Notes under the pieces: generated by a model
Told to the model about the DNA's origin: nothing
The model's input: only the letters and a program-made list of their open reading frames with translations
Database searches by the model: none
Translations under genes and position numbers: made by a program
Assembly (NCBI GenBank): GCA_023457495.1
Contig: JAEWLQ010000028.1
Coordinates: 9,482 to 73,481 of the forward strand
Source of the DNA: Pseudomonadota bacterium
GTDB taxonomy: Bacteria > Pseudomonadota > Gammaproteobacteria > Steroidobacterales > Steroidobacteraceae
DNA length: 64,000 nucleotides
Direction: 5' to 3'
Shown here: piece by piece, positions 1 to 9,579 of the stretch
Numbering within the stretch: position 1 is the first letter of the stretch
Layout: every line of letters begins with the position of its first letter

Positions 1-3000
1 CTGATGGAATCGGCCATCGCGCTGGTGCACTCGCGCTTTTCCACGAACACCTTCCCGAGCTGGGATCGCGCGCATCCGTATCGCGTCATCGCGCACAACG
101 GCGAGATCAACACGCTGCGCGGCAACATCAACTGGATGCGCGCGCGCGAGGCGCTGTTCGACTCGCCGCTGTTCGGCGAGGACATCAAGAAGATTCCGCC
201 GATCGTGAACCCGAACGGCTCGGACTCCTCGATGTTCGACAACGTGCTCGAGCTCATGGTGCTCTCCGGCCGCTCGATGCCGCATGCCGTCATGATGATG
301 ATCCCCGAGCCGTGGTCGAAGCACGCCTCGATGGATCCGGCGCGCCGCGCGTTCTACCAGTACCACAGTAGTTTGATGGAGCCGTGGGACGGCCCCGCGG
401 ACATCTCCTTCACCGACGGCAAGTGCATCGGCGCTGTCCTTGATCGCAACGGGCTGCGCCCCGGCCGCTACTACGTGACGAAGGACGACGTGTGCGTCAT
501 GGCGTCCGAGGCCGGCGTGCTCGATTTCCCGCCCGAGAACATCGCGCACAAGGGCCGGCTGCAGCCGGGCCGCATGTTCCTCGTGGACACCGAGCTCGGC
601 CGCATCGTCGAGGACGAGGAGATCAAGGCGCAGATCATCAACGAGCGTCCGTACGCCGAGTGGCTCAAGCAGTACCTCGTGCACCTGAAGGACCTGCCGG
701 CCGTGCCCGAGCAGCCCGCGCCGGAGCCCGTGGCCCTGGCCAAGCGCCAGGTGGCCTTCGGCTACACGTTCGAAGACCAGCGCATCCTCATGGCGCCGAT
801 GGCGCGCGATGGCGTCGAGGCCGTGGGCTCTATGGGCAACGACACGCCGCTGGCCGCCCTGTCCAACAAAAGCCGGCTGCTGTACGACTACTTCAAGCAG
901 CTGTTCGCGCAGGTGACCAACCCGCCCATCGACTGCATCCGCGAGGAGATCATCACCTCGAGCGACGTGTGGCTGGGTGCGGAAGGCAACCTGCTCGATC
1001 CGCGTCCCAGTGACTGCCGCCGCCTGGAGCTTTCCGGCCCGGTGCTCACCAATGAGGAATTCGCCAAGGTGCGGCGTCTGTCGCTGCCCGGCCTCAAGGT
1101 GGGCACGCTGAGCATCCTGTTCCGCGCGGACCGCGGCGAAGACGGCCTGGTCCAGGCGCTCGAAGACTTGCGCGAGGAAGCGAAGCGCATGATCGAGGAG
1201 GATGAGGTCAACATCCTCATCCTCTCGGATCGCGGCGTTAACAAGGACCACGCGGCAATCCCGTCGCTGCTGGCCGTGTCGGGCCTGCATCACTCGCTGA
1301 TCCGCCAGGGCCTGCGCATGAAGTGCTCGCTGGCGCTCGAGACCGGCGATGCGCGCGAGGTGCACCACTTCGCGCTGCTGATCGGCTACGGCTGCTCGGT
1401 CATCAACCCGTACGTGGCCTTCGAAACCCTCGACGGCATGATCCGCGACGACATGTTGCCCGGCGTCGAGCACAAGCTGGCCTGCAAGAATTTCGCGAAG
1501 GCCGCGGTCAAGGGCGTGGTCAAGGTCATGTCCAAGATGGGCATCTCCGCCGTGCAGAGTTATCACGGCGCGCAGGTGTTCGAGGCCGTGGGCCTGCGCC
1601 AGGACGTCATCGACGAATACTTCACCGGCACGGCATCGCGCGTCGGCGGCGTCGGCATGGACGTGATCGCGCGCGAAGTGCTCATGCGGCACACGGCGGC
1701 GTTCGCCGAGCGCAAGCGCGCGCTGCAGACCGAGCTGCCCTCGGGCGGCCAGTACCAGTGGCGTTCGGATGGCGAGTTCCACCTCTTCAACCCGGAGAGC
1801 ATTCACCGCCTGCAGAAGTCGGTGCGCACGAATTCGTACGCGACGTACAAGAGCTACGCCGAGCTGATCGACGACCGCGCGAAGAATCTATCTACCCTGC
1901 GCGGGCTGCTCGACTTCAAGCAGGGCGAGTCGATTCCGATCGAGGAAGTCGAGTCCGTCGAGAGCATCATGCGCCGCTTCAAGACGGGCGCGATGAGCTA
2001 CGGCTCTATCTCCAAGGAAGCGCACGAGACGCTGGCGATCGCGATGAACCGCATCGGCGGCAAGTCGAACACCGGCGAAGGTGGCGAGGATCCGGATCGC
2101 TACATCCCGATGGAGAACGGCGATTCGAAGAACTCGGCCATCAAGCAGGTGGCGAGCGGACGCTTCGGCGTCACGTCCAACTACCTGGTGAACGCGCGGG
2201 AGATCCAGATCAAGATGGCGCAGGGTGCGAAGCCCGGCGAGGGCGGACAGCTGCCCGGCACCAAGGTGTACCCGTGGATCGCGAAGACGCGGCACACGAC
2301 GGCGGGCGTCGGACTCATCTCGCCGCCGCCGCATCACGACATCTATTCGATCGAGGACCTGGCCGAGCTCATCCACGACCTCAAGAACGCGAACCGTGAC
2401 GCACGCGTCTCGGTGAAGCTCGTGGCCGAGGTGGGCGTGGGCACCATTGCTGCCGGCGTCGCCAAGGCGCACGCCGATGTGGTGCTGATCTCCGGCTACG
2501 ACGGTGGCACGGGCGCGTCTCCCCTGACCAGCGTGACGCACGCGGGTCTGCCGTGGGAGCTCGGGCTCGCCGAGACTCACCAGACGCTGGTCATCAACAA
2601 CCTGCGTTCGCGCATCGTGGTCGAGACCGATGGCCAGCTTAAGACCGGTCGTGACGTCGCGATCGCAGCCTTGCTGGGCGCCGAGGAATTCGGCTTCGCG
2701 ACCGCGCCGCTGGTCACCATCGGCTGCATCATGATGCGCGTGTGCCATCTCAACACCTGCCCGGCGGGGGTGGCCACGCAGGATCCGCGCCTGCGCGAGA
2801 AGTTCGCGGGCAAGCCGGAACATGCCGTGAACTTCATGCGTTTCATCGCGCAGCACCTGCGCGAGATCATGGCGCAGCTCGGCTTCCGCAAGCTCGAGGA
2901 CATGGTGGGCCGCGTCGACATGCTCGAGCCGAAGGCCGCCATCGATCACTGGAAGGCCAAGGGCTTCGATTTCAGCAACATCCTGTATGCGCCGGATGCG

Positions 3001-3933
3001 GGTGCCGATATCGGCCGCTACCAGACCATCCAGCAGGATCATGGCCTCGAGAAGTCGCTCGACATGACCACGCTGCTGAACCTCTGCAAGCCCGCGATCG
3101 AACGCGGCGAGCCGGTGACGGCCGAGGTCGACGTGCGCAACGTGAACCGCGTGGTGGGCACCATCACCGGCAGCGAGGTCACGAAGAAGCACGGCGCCAA
3201 GGGCCTGCCGGAGGACACCATCCGGATCAAGTTCAAGGGCTCGGCCGGCCAGAGCTTCGGCGCGTTCATTCCGAACGGCATGACGTTCGCGCTCGAGGGC
3301 GATGCGAACGACTACTTCGGCAAGGGACTGTCGGGCGGCAAGCTCGCCGTCTTCCCGAGCCCGAAGGCCACGTTCGAATCCGAAGAGAACATGATCGTCG
3401 GCAACGTCGCGTTGTACGGCGCGACGAAGGGCGAGGTGTTCGTGCGCGGCATGGCCGGCGAGCGTTTCGCCGTGCGCAACTCGGGCGTCGACACCGTCGT
3501 CGAGGCCGTGGGCGACCACGGCTGCGAATACATGACGGGCGGACGCGTCGTGGTGCTCGGCCCGACGGGACGCAATTTCGCGGCGGGCATGTCGGGCGGC
3601 ATCGCCTATCTGCTGGACGATGACAATGACGCGCTGTCGCGCATCAATACGCAGATGGTCGAGGTGGGGCGCGTCGAGGATCCTCAGGAGGCCGAGGAGC
3701 TGCGCGCGCTCATCCAGAAACACGTCGATGCCACCGGCAGCAAACATGCCGCGAATATCCTCGCGGCCTGGCCGACCCGGCTGCCGAAGTTCCTGCGCGT
3801 GATCCCCAAGGATTACAAGCGCGTGCTCGCATGCCTCAAGCGCGCGCACGACCAGGGATTGTCGGGTGACGAGGCCATCATGGCGGCGTTCGAAGAAAAC
3901 GCCCGGGACACGTCGCGCGTCGGCGGAAACTAA
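1..3933 (+). CDS. gltB: Glutamate synthase (NADPH) large subunit, 5' truncated by window edge
   Basis: Alpha subunit of glutamate synthase, which makes two glutamates from glutamine and 2-oxoglutarate for ammonia assimilation. The reading frame is open from base 1, so the N-terminus, including the Cys nucleophile of the glutaminase domain, lies outside the window. About 1310 of roughly 1500 residues are present. The visible protein has the rest of the class II amidotransferase domain, the central domain, and the FMN-binding synthase barrel. The 3Fe-4S cysteines lie in the segment CIMMRVCHLNTCPAG near window residue 910. The C-terminal GXGXG beta-helix is seen in motifs such as GRVVVLGPTGRNFAAG. 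gltD follows after 19 bp, as in most proteobacteria. Identification is secure. The only uncertainty is the missing start. Confidence 0.97.
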   Translation: MMESAIALVHSRFSTNTFPSWDRAHPYRVIAHNGEINTLRGNINWMRAREALFDSPLFGEDIKKIPPIVNPNGSDSSMFDNVLELMVLSGRSMPHAVMMMIPEPWSKHASMDPARRAFYQYHSSLMEPWDGPADISFTDGKCIGAVLDRNGLRPGRYYVTKDDVCVMASEAGVLDFPPENIAHKGRLQPGRMFLVDTELGRIVEDEEIKAQIINERPYAEWLKQYLVHLKDLPAVPEQPAPEPVALAKRQVAFGYTFEDQRILMAPMARDGVEAVGSMGNDTPLAALSNKSRLLYDYFKQLFAQVTNPPIDCIREEIITSSDVWLGAEGNLLDPRPSDCRRLELSGPVLTNEEFAKVRRLSLPGLKVGTLSILFRADRGEDGLVQALEDLREEAKRMIEEDEVNILILSDRGVNKDHAAIPSLLAVSGLHHSLIRQGLRMKCSLALETGDAREVHHFALLIGYGCSVINPYVAFETLDGMIRDDMLPGVEHKLACKNFAKAAVKGVVKVMSKMGISAVQSYHGAQVFEAVGLRQDVIDEYFTGTASRVGGVGMDVIAREVLMRHTAAFAERKRALQTELPSGGQYQWRSDGEFHLFNPESIHRLQKSVRTNSYATYKSYAELIDDRAKNLSTLRGLLDFKQGESIPIEEVESVESIMRRFKTGAMSYGSISKEAHETLAIAMNRIGGKSNTGEGGEDPDRYIPMENGDSKNSAIKQVASGRFGVTSNYLVNAREIQIKMAQGAKPGEGGQLPGTKVYPWIAKTRHTTAGVGLISPPPHHDIYSIEDLAELIHDLKNANRDARVSVKLVAEVGVGTIAAGVAKAHADVVLISGYDGGTGASPLTSVTHAGLPWELGLAETHQTLVINNLRSRIVVETDGQLKTGRDVAIAALLGAEEFGFATAPLVTIGCIMMRVCHLNTCPAGVATQDPRLREKFAGKPEHAVNFMRFIAQHLREIMAQLGFRKLEDMVGRVDMLEPKAAIDHWKAKGFDFSNILYAPDAGADIGRYQTIQQDHGLEKSLDMTTLLNLCKPAIERGEPVTAEVDVRNVNRVVGTITGSEVTKKHGAKGLPEDTIRIKFKGSAGQSFGAFIPNGMTFALEGDANDYFGKGLSGGKLAVFPSPKATFESEENMIVGNVALYGATKGEVFVRGMAGERFAVRNSGVDTVVEAVGDHGCEYMTGGRVVVLGPTGRNFAAGMSGGIAYLLDDDNDALSRINTQMVEVGRVEDPQEAEELRALIQKHVDATGSKHAANILAAWPTRLPKFLRVIPKDYKRVLACLKRAHDQGLSGDEAIMAAFEENARDTSRVGGN

Positions 3934-3952
3934 CGGAAAAGAAAGTAGCTAG

Positions 3953-5437
<1,485 letters not shown>

Positions 5438-5446
5438 CCGGGAACG

Positions 5447-5470
5447 GCTCCGGGAAGGGATTCCCGGAGC
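5447..5470 (+). terminator. Hairpin downstream of gltBD
   Basis: A perfect 10-bp stem (GCTCCGGGAA / TTCCCGGAGC) with a 4-base loop lies 9 bp past the gltD stop. No U-tract follows, so intrinsic termination would be weak. It sits in the convergent gap before the C13 peptidase gene and could serve either strand. Confidence 0.45.
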
Positions 5471-5496
5471 GGGGTTGGCAATAACCTGGCCGCGCG

Positions 5497-6339
5497 TCAG
5501 GGCGAGGTTTCTCCGGAACCCGTTTCCGGTGGTGGCAAGTTCTCCAACACGCTCTCCAGCACCGGCCCGAAGTAGGCCTGCGGCTGCGAGGGCTTCACCT
5601 TCATTTCCTTCTCGCGCCGGCGGACATCGGTACGCGCCGTCTCGAAGGCCGCGCGCAACGACGCGGCGTGCGGCAGGGCATCGCGGAAGAACGCCTCGCC
5701 GAAATAGGTGAGATCGCGATCGTCCGAGCAGCCGAATGAAGTGCGATCCTTCGACGCCGCGGTGATGACGATGGTGTCGTTGTCCGCCAGTGGCTCGATG
5801 AATGCGCCGGAGAAACACGCGGACACCACGATGATCTTCCGGCGGATGCCCGATTCGGCGAGCAGAAGCTCGAGCCCCGCTGCGCTGAGGCCCGTCGGCT
5901 CCATCCCGGTGTTCGAAACCTCGATCATCGCGTTCTCCGCGCCGTGCGAGGACAGCGCGAGAAACAGCACGTCCTGCGCGGGGTCCATGACTCGACGCAA
6001 TGACGCCAGCGCGTAACGCAGGTTCGCGTGGGTCGCCAGCGGCAGGGAATCGAGATCCCGGCGGTCGTTGATCAGCAGCAGCGAACGCCGCGAAGAACCG
6101 AATTTCTCGCCGACGCGCGCCGCCGCGAACTTGATCTCCTCCGCGAAGACACGCTCCTCGCCGAACCCGGCGAAGCCGAGGAAGAAGACCCGCGGGACGG
6201 CGGCGGACTCTTGCGGGAATCCGCCGATCGCCGCATCGATGAGCCCCCGTTGCGCGGCCTCATCCGGCGCGGCATGCGCTGCCGGGACGGCGAGGGCGCC
6301 GGACAGCAGTAACAGGGCGAGGGCAAGACACGGACGCAC
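5497..6339 (-). CDS. Secreted C13 (legumain-like) family cysteine peptidase
   Basis: Predicted 280-residue exported protein with a signal peptide (residues 1-23, hydrophobic core ALALLLLSGALAV, ending AHA-A). The fold is caspase-like. A His-Gly dyad sits at residue 132 in LALSSHG, and the catalytic-type Cys at 175 in VVSACFSGAF. Spacing and context fit bacterial peptidase family C13 (legumain/GPI-transamidase relatives). The Cys strand is followed by the expected ITAAS segment. The substrate is unknown. A 59-codon ORF lies 27 bp upstream on the same strand. It converges with gltD. Family assignment is from motifs, and proteolytic activity is inferred. Confidence 0.75.
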   Translation of the reverse strand: MRPCLALALLLLSGALAVPAAHAAPDEAAQRGLIDAAIGGFPQESAAVPRVFFLGFAGFGEERVFAEEIKFAAARVGEKFGSSRRSLLLINDRRDLDSLPLATHANLRYALASLRRVMDPAQDVLFLALSSHGAENAMIEVSNTGMEPTGLSAAGLELLLAESGIRRKIIVVSACFSGAFIEPLADNDTIVITAASKDRTSFGCSDDRDLTYFGEAFFRDALPHAASLRAAFETARTDVRRREKEMKVKPSQPQAYFGPVLESVLENLPPPETGSGETSP

Positions 6340-6366
6340 GGCGCCAGTGTGGCAGAAATCAGCGCT

Positions 6367-6546
6367 TTACCGCAGCTCGTCCATGACCTGCCGCAGTTGC
6401 GCGAGGCAGCCCTCGACGAACTGGTCGAGCTCCCGCCCGTCCGGCTCGAGCAGCGCACTCGCCCCCGAATTCGCGGGCGAGCTGGCGCCGCTGCGCGGCA
6501 GGGTGGGCACGGAAATGGATTCGGGTTGTTGCAGTTCCGTGATCAT
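6367..6546 (-). CDS. Small hypothetical protein upstream of the C13 peptidase
   Basis: A 59-codon ORF starting MITELQQPESIS and ending LAQLRQVMDELR. It has a proline/serine/glycine-rich middle and an amphipathic, acidic C-terminal helix. It has no signal peptide or membrane segment. It lies 27 bp upstream of the C13 peptidase start on the same strand, so an operon is plausible. No clear Shine-Dalgarno is visible before the ATG, so this remains a candidate. I do not recognise a family. Confidence 0.35.
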   Translation of the reverse strand: MITELQQPESISVPTLPRSGASSPANSGASALLEPDGRELDQFVEGCLAQLRQVMDELR

Positions 6547-6855
6547 CGAAGGCAGGCGAGCCGGCGTGGGTCGTGGGGCAAGAAAAACGTTCTCCGCTCA
6601 CGCATCCGCGGTTTCCCTGGCGCCATCCTGGTTGCCTAACTACGTACTTTGCCCGGCCCGCGCCGGCTCGTCGGCCTGTTCGGTGACGCCTAGCAAAAAC
6701 CAAACGGGCGTCACGCGCACGGGGCAGAGGAGAGGCATTGCTGTGGGAAGATGCTGACAATCCCGCGAATCCCCGCCCCGGCAGTTGTTCGCGAAGGTTG
6801 TTGGCCGCAGAATGCCGCCGTCCTCCTCACAACTAGAAGAAATCGGGAGATCGTC
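6547..6855. other. Gene-free stretch with one hairpin
   Basis: 309 bases between divergent genes that should hold both promoters. The one structure I can support is an 8-bp perfect stem, GTGACGCC at 6683-6690 pairing with GGCGTCAC at 6707-6714, around an A-rich 16-base loop. A GGGAG ribosome-binding sequence lies just before the next gene. I recognise no riboswitch. Confidence 0.4.
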
Positions 6856-7440
6856 ATGACCGACCTCGGCTCGCTGTGGCTGCCGATCTTGTTAGGTTCC
6901 GCCCTGGTGTTCGTCGCCAGTTCCATCATTCATCTCGGCCCCTTCTGGCACAAGGGGGATTTCCCGAAGCTGCCGGACGAGGAAAAGGCGCGTGCCGCCA
7001 TCGGCCCGCTCGGCATTCCGCCCGGCGACTACATGCTGCCGCGCTGCGACTCGATGGCGGAAATGCGCTCGCCCGAATTCATCCAGAAACTGACGGAAGG
7101 CCCCGTGTGGCTGATCACTGTGCGGCCGAACGGCGTCGGCGGCATGGGAAAGCCCCTCGTGCTGTGGTTCTTCCACCTGGTGCTGATCGCCTTGTTCGCG
7201 GCCTACATCGCCTCGCACGCCCTTGCACCCGGCGCGAACTACCTGCATGTGATGCGCTTCGTCGGCGCGACCGCCTTCATGGGCTTCGCGCTCGGACTCC
7301 TCCACGACTCCATCTGGTACGGCCGCAAGTGGAGCATCACCCTCAAGCTGATGCTCGACGGCCTCATCTACTCCCTCGTGCTCGGCGGCACCTTCGGCTG
7401 GCTGTGGCCCAAGGCCGTGGGGGCGGTCGGTGCCGGGTGA
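6856..7440 (+). CDS. Membrane protein of unknown function
   Basis: 194 residues. I place the start at the ATG at 6856 (MTDLGSLWLPIL), which follows a GGGAG sequence with good spacing. An upstream in-frame ATG at 6751 would add a non-membrane leader without support. Hydrophobic segments lie near residues 8-24, 98-118, 128-148 and 162-185, with a soluble loop (about 25-95) between the first and second. I do not recognise the family. Its last codons and stop fall inside a 30-bp repeat also found at 8275 and 39629. Confidence 0.75.
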   Translation: MTDLGSLWLPILLGSALVFVASSIIHLGPFWHKGDFPKLPDEEKARAAIGPLGIPPGDYMLPRCDSMAEMRSPEFIQKLTEGPVWLITVRPNGVGGMGKPLVLWFFHLVLIALFAAYIASHALAPGANYLHVMRFVGATAFMGFALGLLHDSIWYGRKWSITLKLMLDGLIYSLVLGGTFGWLWPKAVGAVGAG

Positions 7441-7458
7441 GAAATCACTGAGTTAGCG
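7429..7458 (+). repeat. Gene-end dispersed repeat, copy 1
   Basis: A 30-bp sequence beginning GGTGCCGGGTGAGAAATC and ending GAGTTAGCG. Near-identical copies lie at 8275-8304 (reverse) and 39629-39658. Similarity to the 8275 copy extends six bases further to 7423. The TGA inside it is the stop codon of the membrane-protein gene. Confidence 0.75.
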
Positions 7459-7494
7459 TCGGCCGGGATTGTTGTTGCCTGCTAGGCTCCGGCC

Positions 7495-8280
7495 ATGCAG
7501 AACCTCACCCAGTCCGTCTACGAATGCACGCTCGCCGTCGAAGCGCACATGATCTGCGACTTGCTGGCCCGGGCCGGCATTTCGGCGCGGGTCGACGGTG
7601 AATTCCTGGCCGGCGTCGGCGGCGAGCTGCCGCTCGGCTCGACCGTCAAGGTCCGGGTGGATCCGGCACGCGCCGCCGAGGCCCGCGAGGTCATCGACGA
7701 TTGGGAGAAGCTGCAGCCACCGCCCGATGCCAACGTGGCGCCCGCGCGCCGTCCGATCTGGCGCTCCCCGCTGTGGTTCCTGGCCGGCGTCGTGGTCGGC
7801 GGCGGCCTGATCCTGCTTGCCTTGCGCTCATCGGTGACGAGCCAAGAAGTCGACCTCGACGGCGACGGCCTGGTGGACGAAACCTATGTCTATTCGGGAC
7901 AGACTCTCGACAAGATCGAATACGACCGCAACGCGGACGGCAAGGTCGATGCGCGCTGGCTGTACGATCTCAAAGGAGTGCCGAATCGTTACGAACGCGA
8001 CGATGACTTCGACGGCGTGTTCGAGTGGCGCGGCGACGCCGAACGAGGCTGGGTGACGCGCGATGTGATGGATGCGAACAGGGACGGCAAGCCGGAGCTC
8101 ATCGCGAATTTTCGGAACGGTGTCATTCGCACCGTCGATGTTTACGACGCCGAGGGAACCCGCATCGTGCGGGAGCACTATGACGCCGCCGCGCGCATGA
8201 CGGCTCGCGAGATCGATCGGGATGGGGACGGCACCTTCGAGCGCCGCGTGCAGTACGACGAGTACGGCGAGCCGCGCTAA
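7495..8280 (+). CDS. DUF2007-type membrane protein with Asp-rich (EF-hand-like) repeats
   Basis: 261 residues. Residues about 7-68 form a DUF2007-like domain (putative signal-transducing family) with YECTLAVEAHMICDLLARAGI and KVRVDPARAAEAREVI. One transmembrane helix follows at about 91-108 (WFLAGVVVGGGLILLAL). The C-terminal half carries repeated Asp-rich loops: DLDGDGLVDE, DRNADGKVDA, DANRDGKPEL and DRDGDGTFER. These resemble dockerin/EF-hand calcium loops with intervening short strands. The layout suggests a cytoplasmic sensor tied to an external calcium-dependent domain, but no function is known. The stop overlaps the convergent MFS gene stop. Confidence 0.7.
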   Translation: MQNLTQSVYECTLAVEAHMICDLLARAGISARVDGEFLAGVGGELPLGSTVKVRVDPARAAEAREVIDDWEKLQPPPDANVAPARRPIWRSPLWFLAGVVVGGGLILLALRSSVTSQEVDLDGDGLVDETYVYSGQTLDKIEYDRNADGKVDARWLYDLKGVPNRYERDDDFDGVFEWRGDAERGWVTRDVMDANRDGKPELIANFRNGVIRTVDVYDAEGTRIVREHYDAAARMTAREIDRDGDGTFERRVQYDEYGEPR

Positions 8281-8304
8281 CTCCGCGATTTCTCACCCGG
8301 CACC
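8275..8304 (-). repeat. Gene-end dispersed repeat, copy 2
   Basis: Reverse-strand copy of the 30-bp repeat at 7429-7458, with two base differences and matching flank out to 8310. Here it encodes the last residues and stop of the MFS transporter, and it also covers the stop of the convergent DUF2007 gene. Confidence 0.75.
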
Positions 8305-9506
8305 GACCGCACGGCGCGGGCGCAAATGAGGACGCAGCAGAAGACGAAGATGGCGGAGATGAGGTAGGGGGCGCCGGGCAGGGCGATGGGTGCGTCGGGC
8401 GCGGCGAAGTGGCTGAAGACCTGCGTCATGAAGATGGGCGAGATGATCGCGGCGATGCTCGCGATGCTGGCGTTCGCGCCTTGCAGCTCGCCCTGGGCCG
8501 AGGGTCCGGCCTGCTTCGACATGACGCTCTGCACGCTCGGATTGGCGATGCCGCCGAGCGAGCCCACGGCGATCGCCGCGTACAGCATCCATCCCTGGGT
8601 CGCGAGCGCGTATCCGAGGAAGCCGACGGTCATCAGCGAAAACCCGAGGATGATCGCGCTGCGTTCGCCGATCCGGCGCACCACGACGCCCGTCAGTCCG
8701 CCCATCACGATGACCGTCATGATGCCCACGAAGGTGAGCGACAGTCCGGTCTCGGCCGGTCCCCAGCCGAACTTGTGCTGCGTGTAGAACATCCACACCG
8801 CCGGCAGCGAACCGTGCGCCACCTGGTACAGGAACACCGCGAACAGCAGGCCCGCGACCATCGGCAGATGAGCCAGGCTGCGGAAAGCGCCGAACGGATT
8901 CGCGCGCGACCACTCGAACTTGCGGCGCCGCTCGGGCGGCAGTGATTCCGGCAGCACGAAATATCCGAACACGACGTTCATGAGCGCGAGACCCGCCGCG
9001 ACGAAGAACGGCGCGCGCGGGTCGATGTGCTCGGCGACGAATCCGCCGATCACGGGGCCCAGCGTGAATCCGCATCCCCAGGCCGCGCCCATGAAGCCGA
9101 AGTTCTTCGCGCGGTTCTCATCGTTGCTGATGTCCCCGATGTAGGCGCCCGCGGCCGCGAACGACGCGCCGAACACGCCCGCGAACGCGCGGCCGATGAA
9201 CAGCCACGTCATCGAAGTAGCGAGGCCGGTCAGCAGGAAATCCACGCCGAACGCGAACAGCGACATCAGCAGCAGCGGCCGGCGCCCGAACCGGTCGCTG
9301 AGATTCCCGAACACCGGCGCCATGAAGAACTGCAGCAGCGCGTATACCGCAAGCAGGTACCCGCTCCAATCGGCGGCGGTGCTCACCGGTTCCCCGGTGA
9401 GTTCCATGATCACCGTCGGCAGGGACGGAATGATGATGCCGAAGCCGAGGCTGTCGATGAATACAGTCAGCAGGACGAACGTGAGCGCAGCGCGGTTACC
9501 GGTCAT
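8277..9506 (-). CDS. MFS efflux transporter, Tet/TCR type
   Basis: About 409 residues with 12 predicted membrane helices. It opens with the typical MTGNRAALTFVLLTVFIDSLGFGIIIPSLP. The conserved loop 2-3 motif GNLSDRFGRRPLLL marks the major facilitator superfamily. Overall it resembles tetracycline-resistance-type proton antiporters (TetA-like). The substrate cannot be read from sequence, and housekeeping multidrug or metabolite export is as likely as antibiotic resistance. A second possible ATG lies at 9518. The gene is divergent from the sigma factor gene 73 bp away. Confidence 0.85.
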   Translation of the reverse strand: MTGNRAALTFVLLTVFIDSLGFGIIIPSLPTVIMELTGEPVSTAADWSGYLLAVYALLQFFMAPVFGNLSDRFGRRPLLLMSLFAFGVDFLLTGLATSMTWLFIGRAFAGVFGASFAAAGAYIGDISNDENRAKNFGFMGAAWGCGFTLGPVIGGFVAEHIDPRAPFFVAAGLALMNVVFGYFVLPESLPPERRRKFEWSRANPFGAFRSLAHLPMVAGLLFAVFLYQVAHGSLPAVWMFYTQHKFGWGPAETGLSLTFVGIMTVIVMGGLTGVVVRRIGERSAIILGFSLMTVGFLGYALATQGWMLYAAIAVGSLGGIANPSVQSVMSKQAGPSAQGELQGANASIASIAAIISPIFMTQVFSHFAAPDAPIALPGAPYLISAIFVFCCVLICARAVRSVPGEKSRS

Positions 9507-9579
9507 GGGGGCGCGCATTCTCCGGCAAATGCGCACTCCCGTGCTAGTCTGCCGGCTCCGAGTTGCGGCAAGGAACGTC

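Noticed and set aside
1888..3849. 653-codon minus-strand open frame across gltB
   Set aside because: Pure antisense shadow of a conserved gene. No start context and no domain.
8277..9506. Acquired tetracycline-resistance determinant
   Set aside because: Only family-level similarity is visible. No mobile element, repressor or composition shift suggests transfer. Kept as a generic Tet-type MFS transporter.
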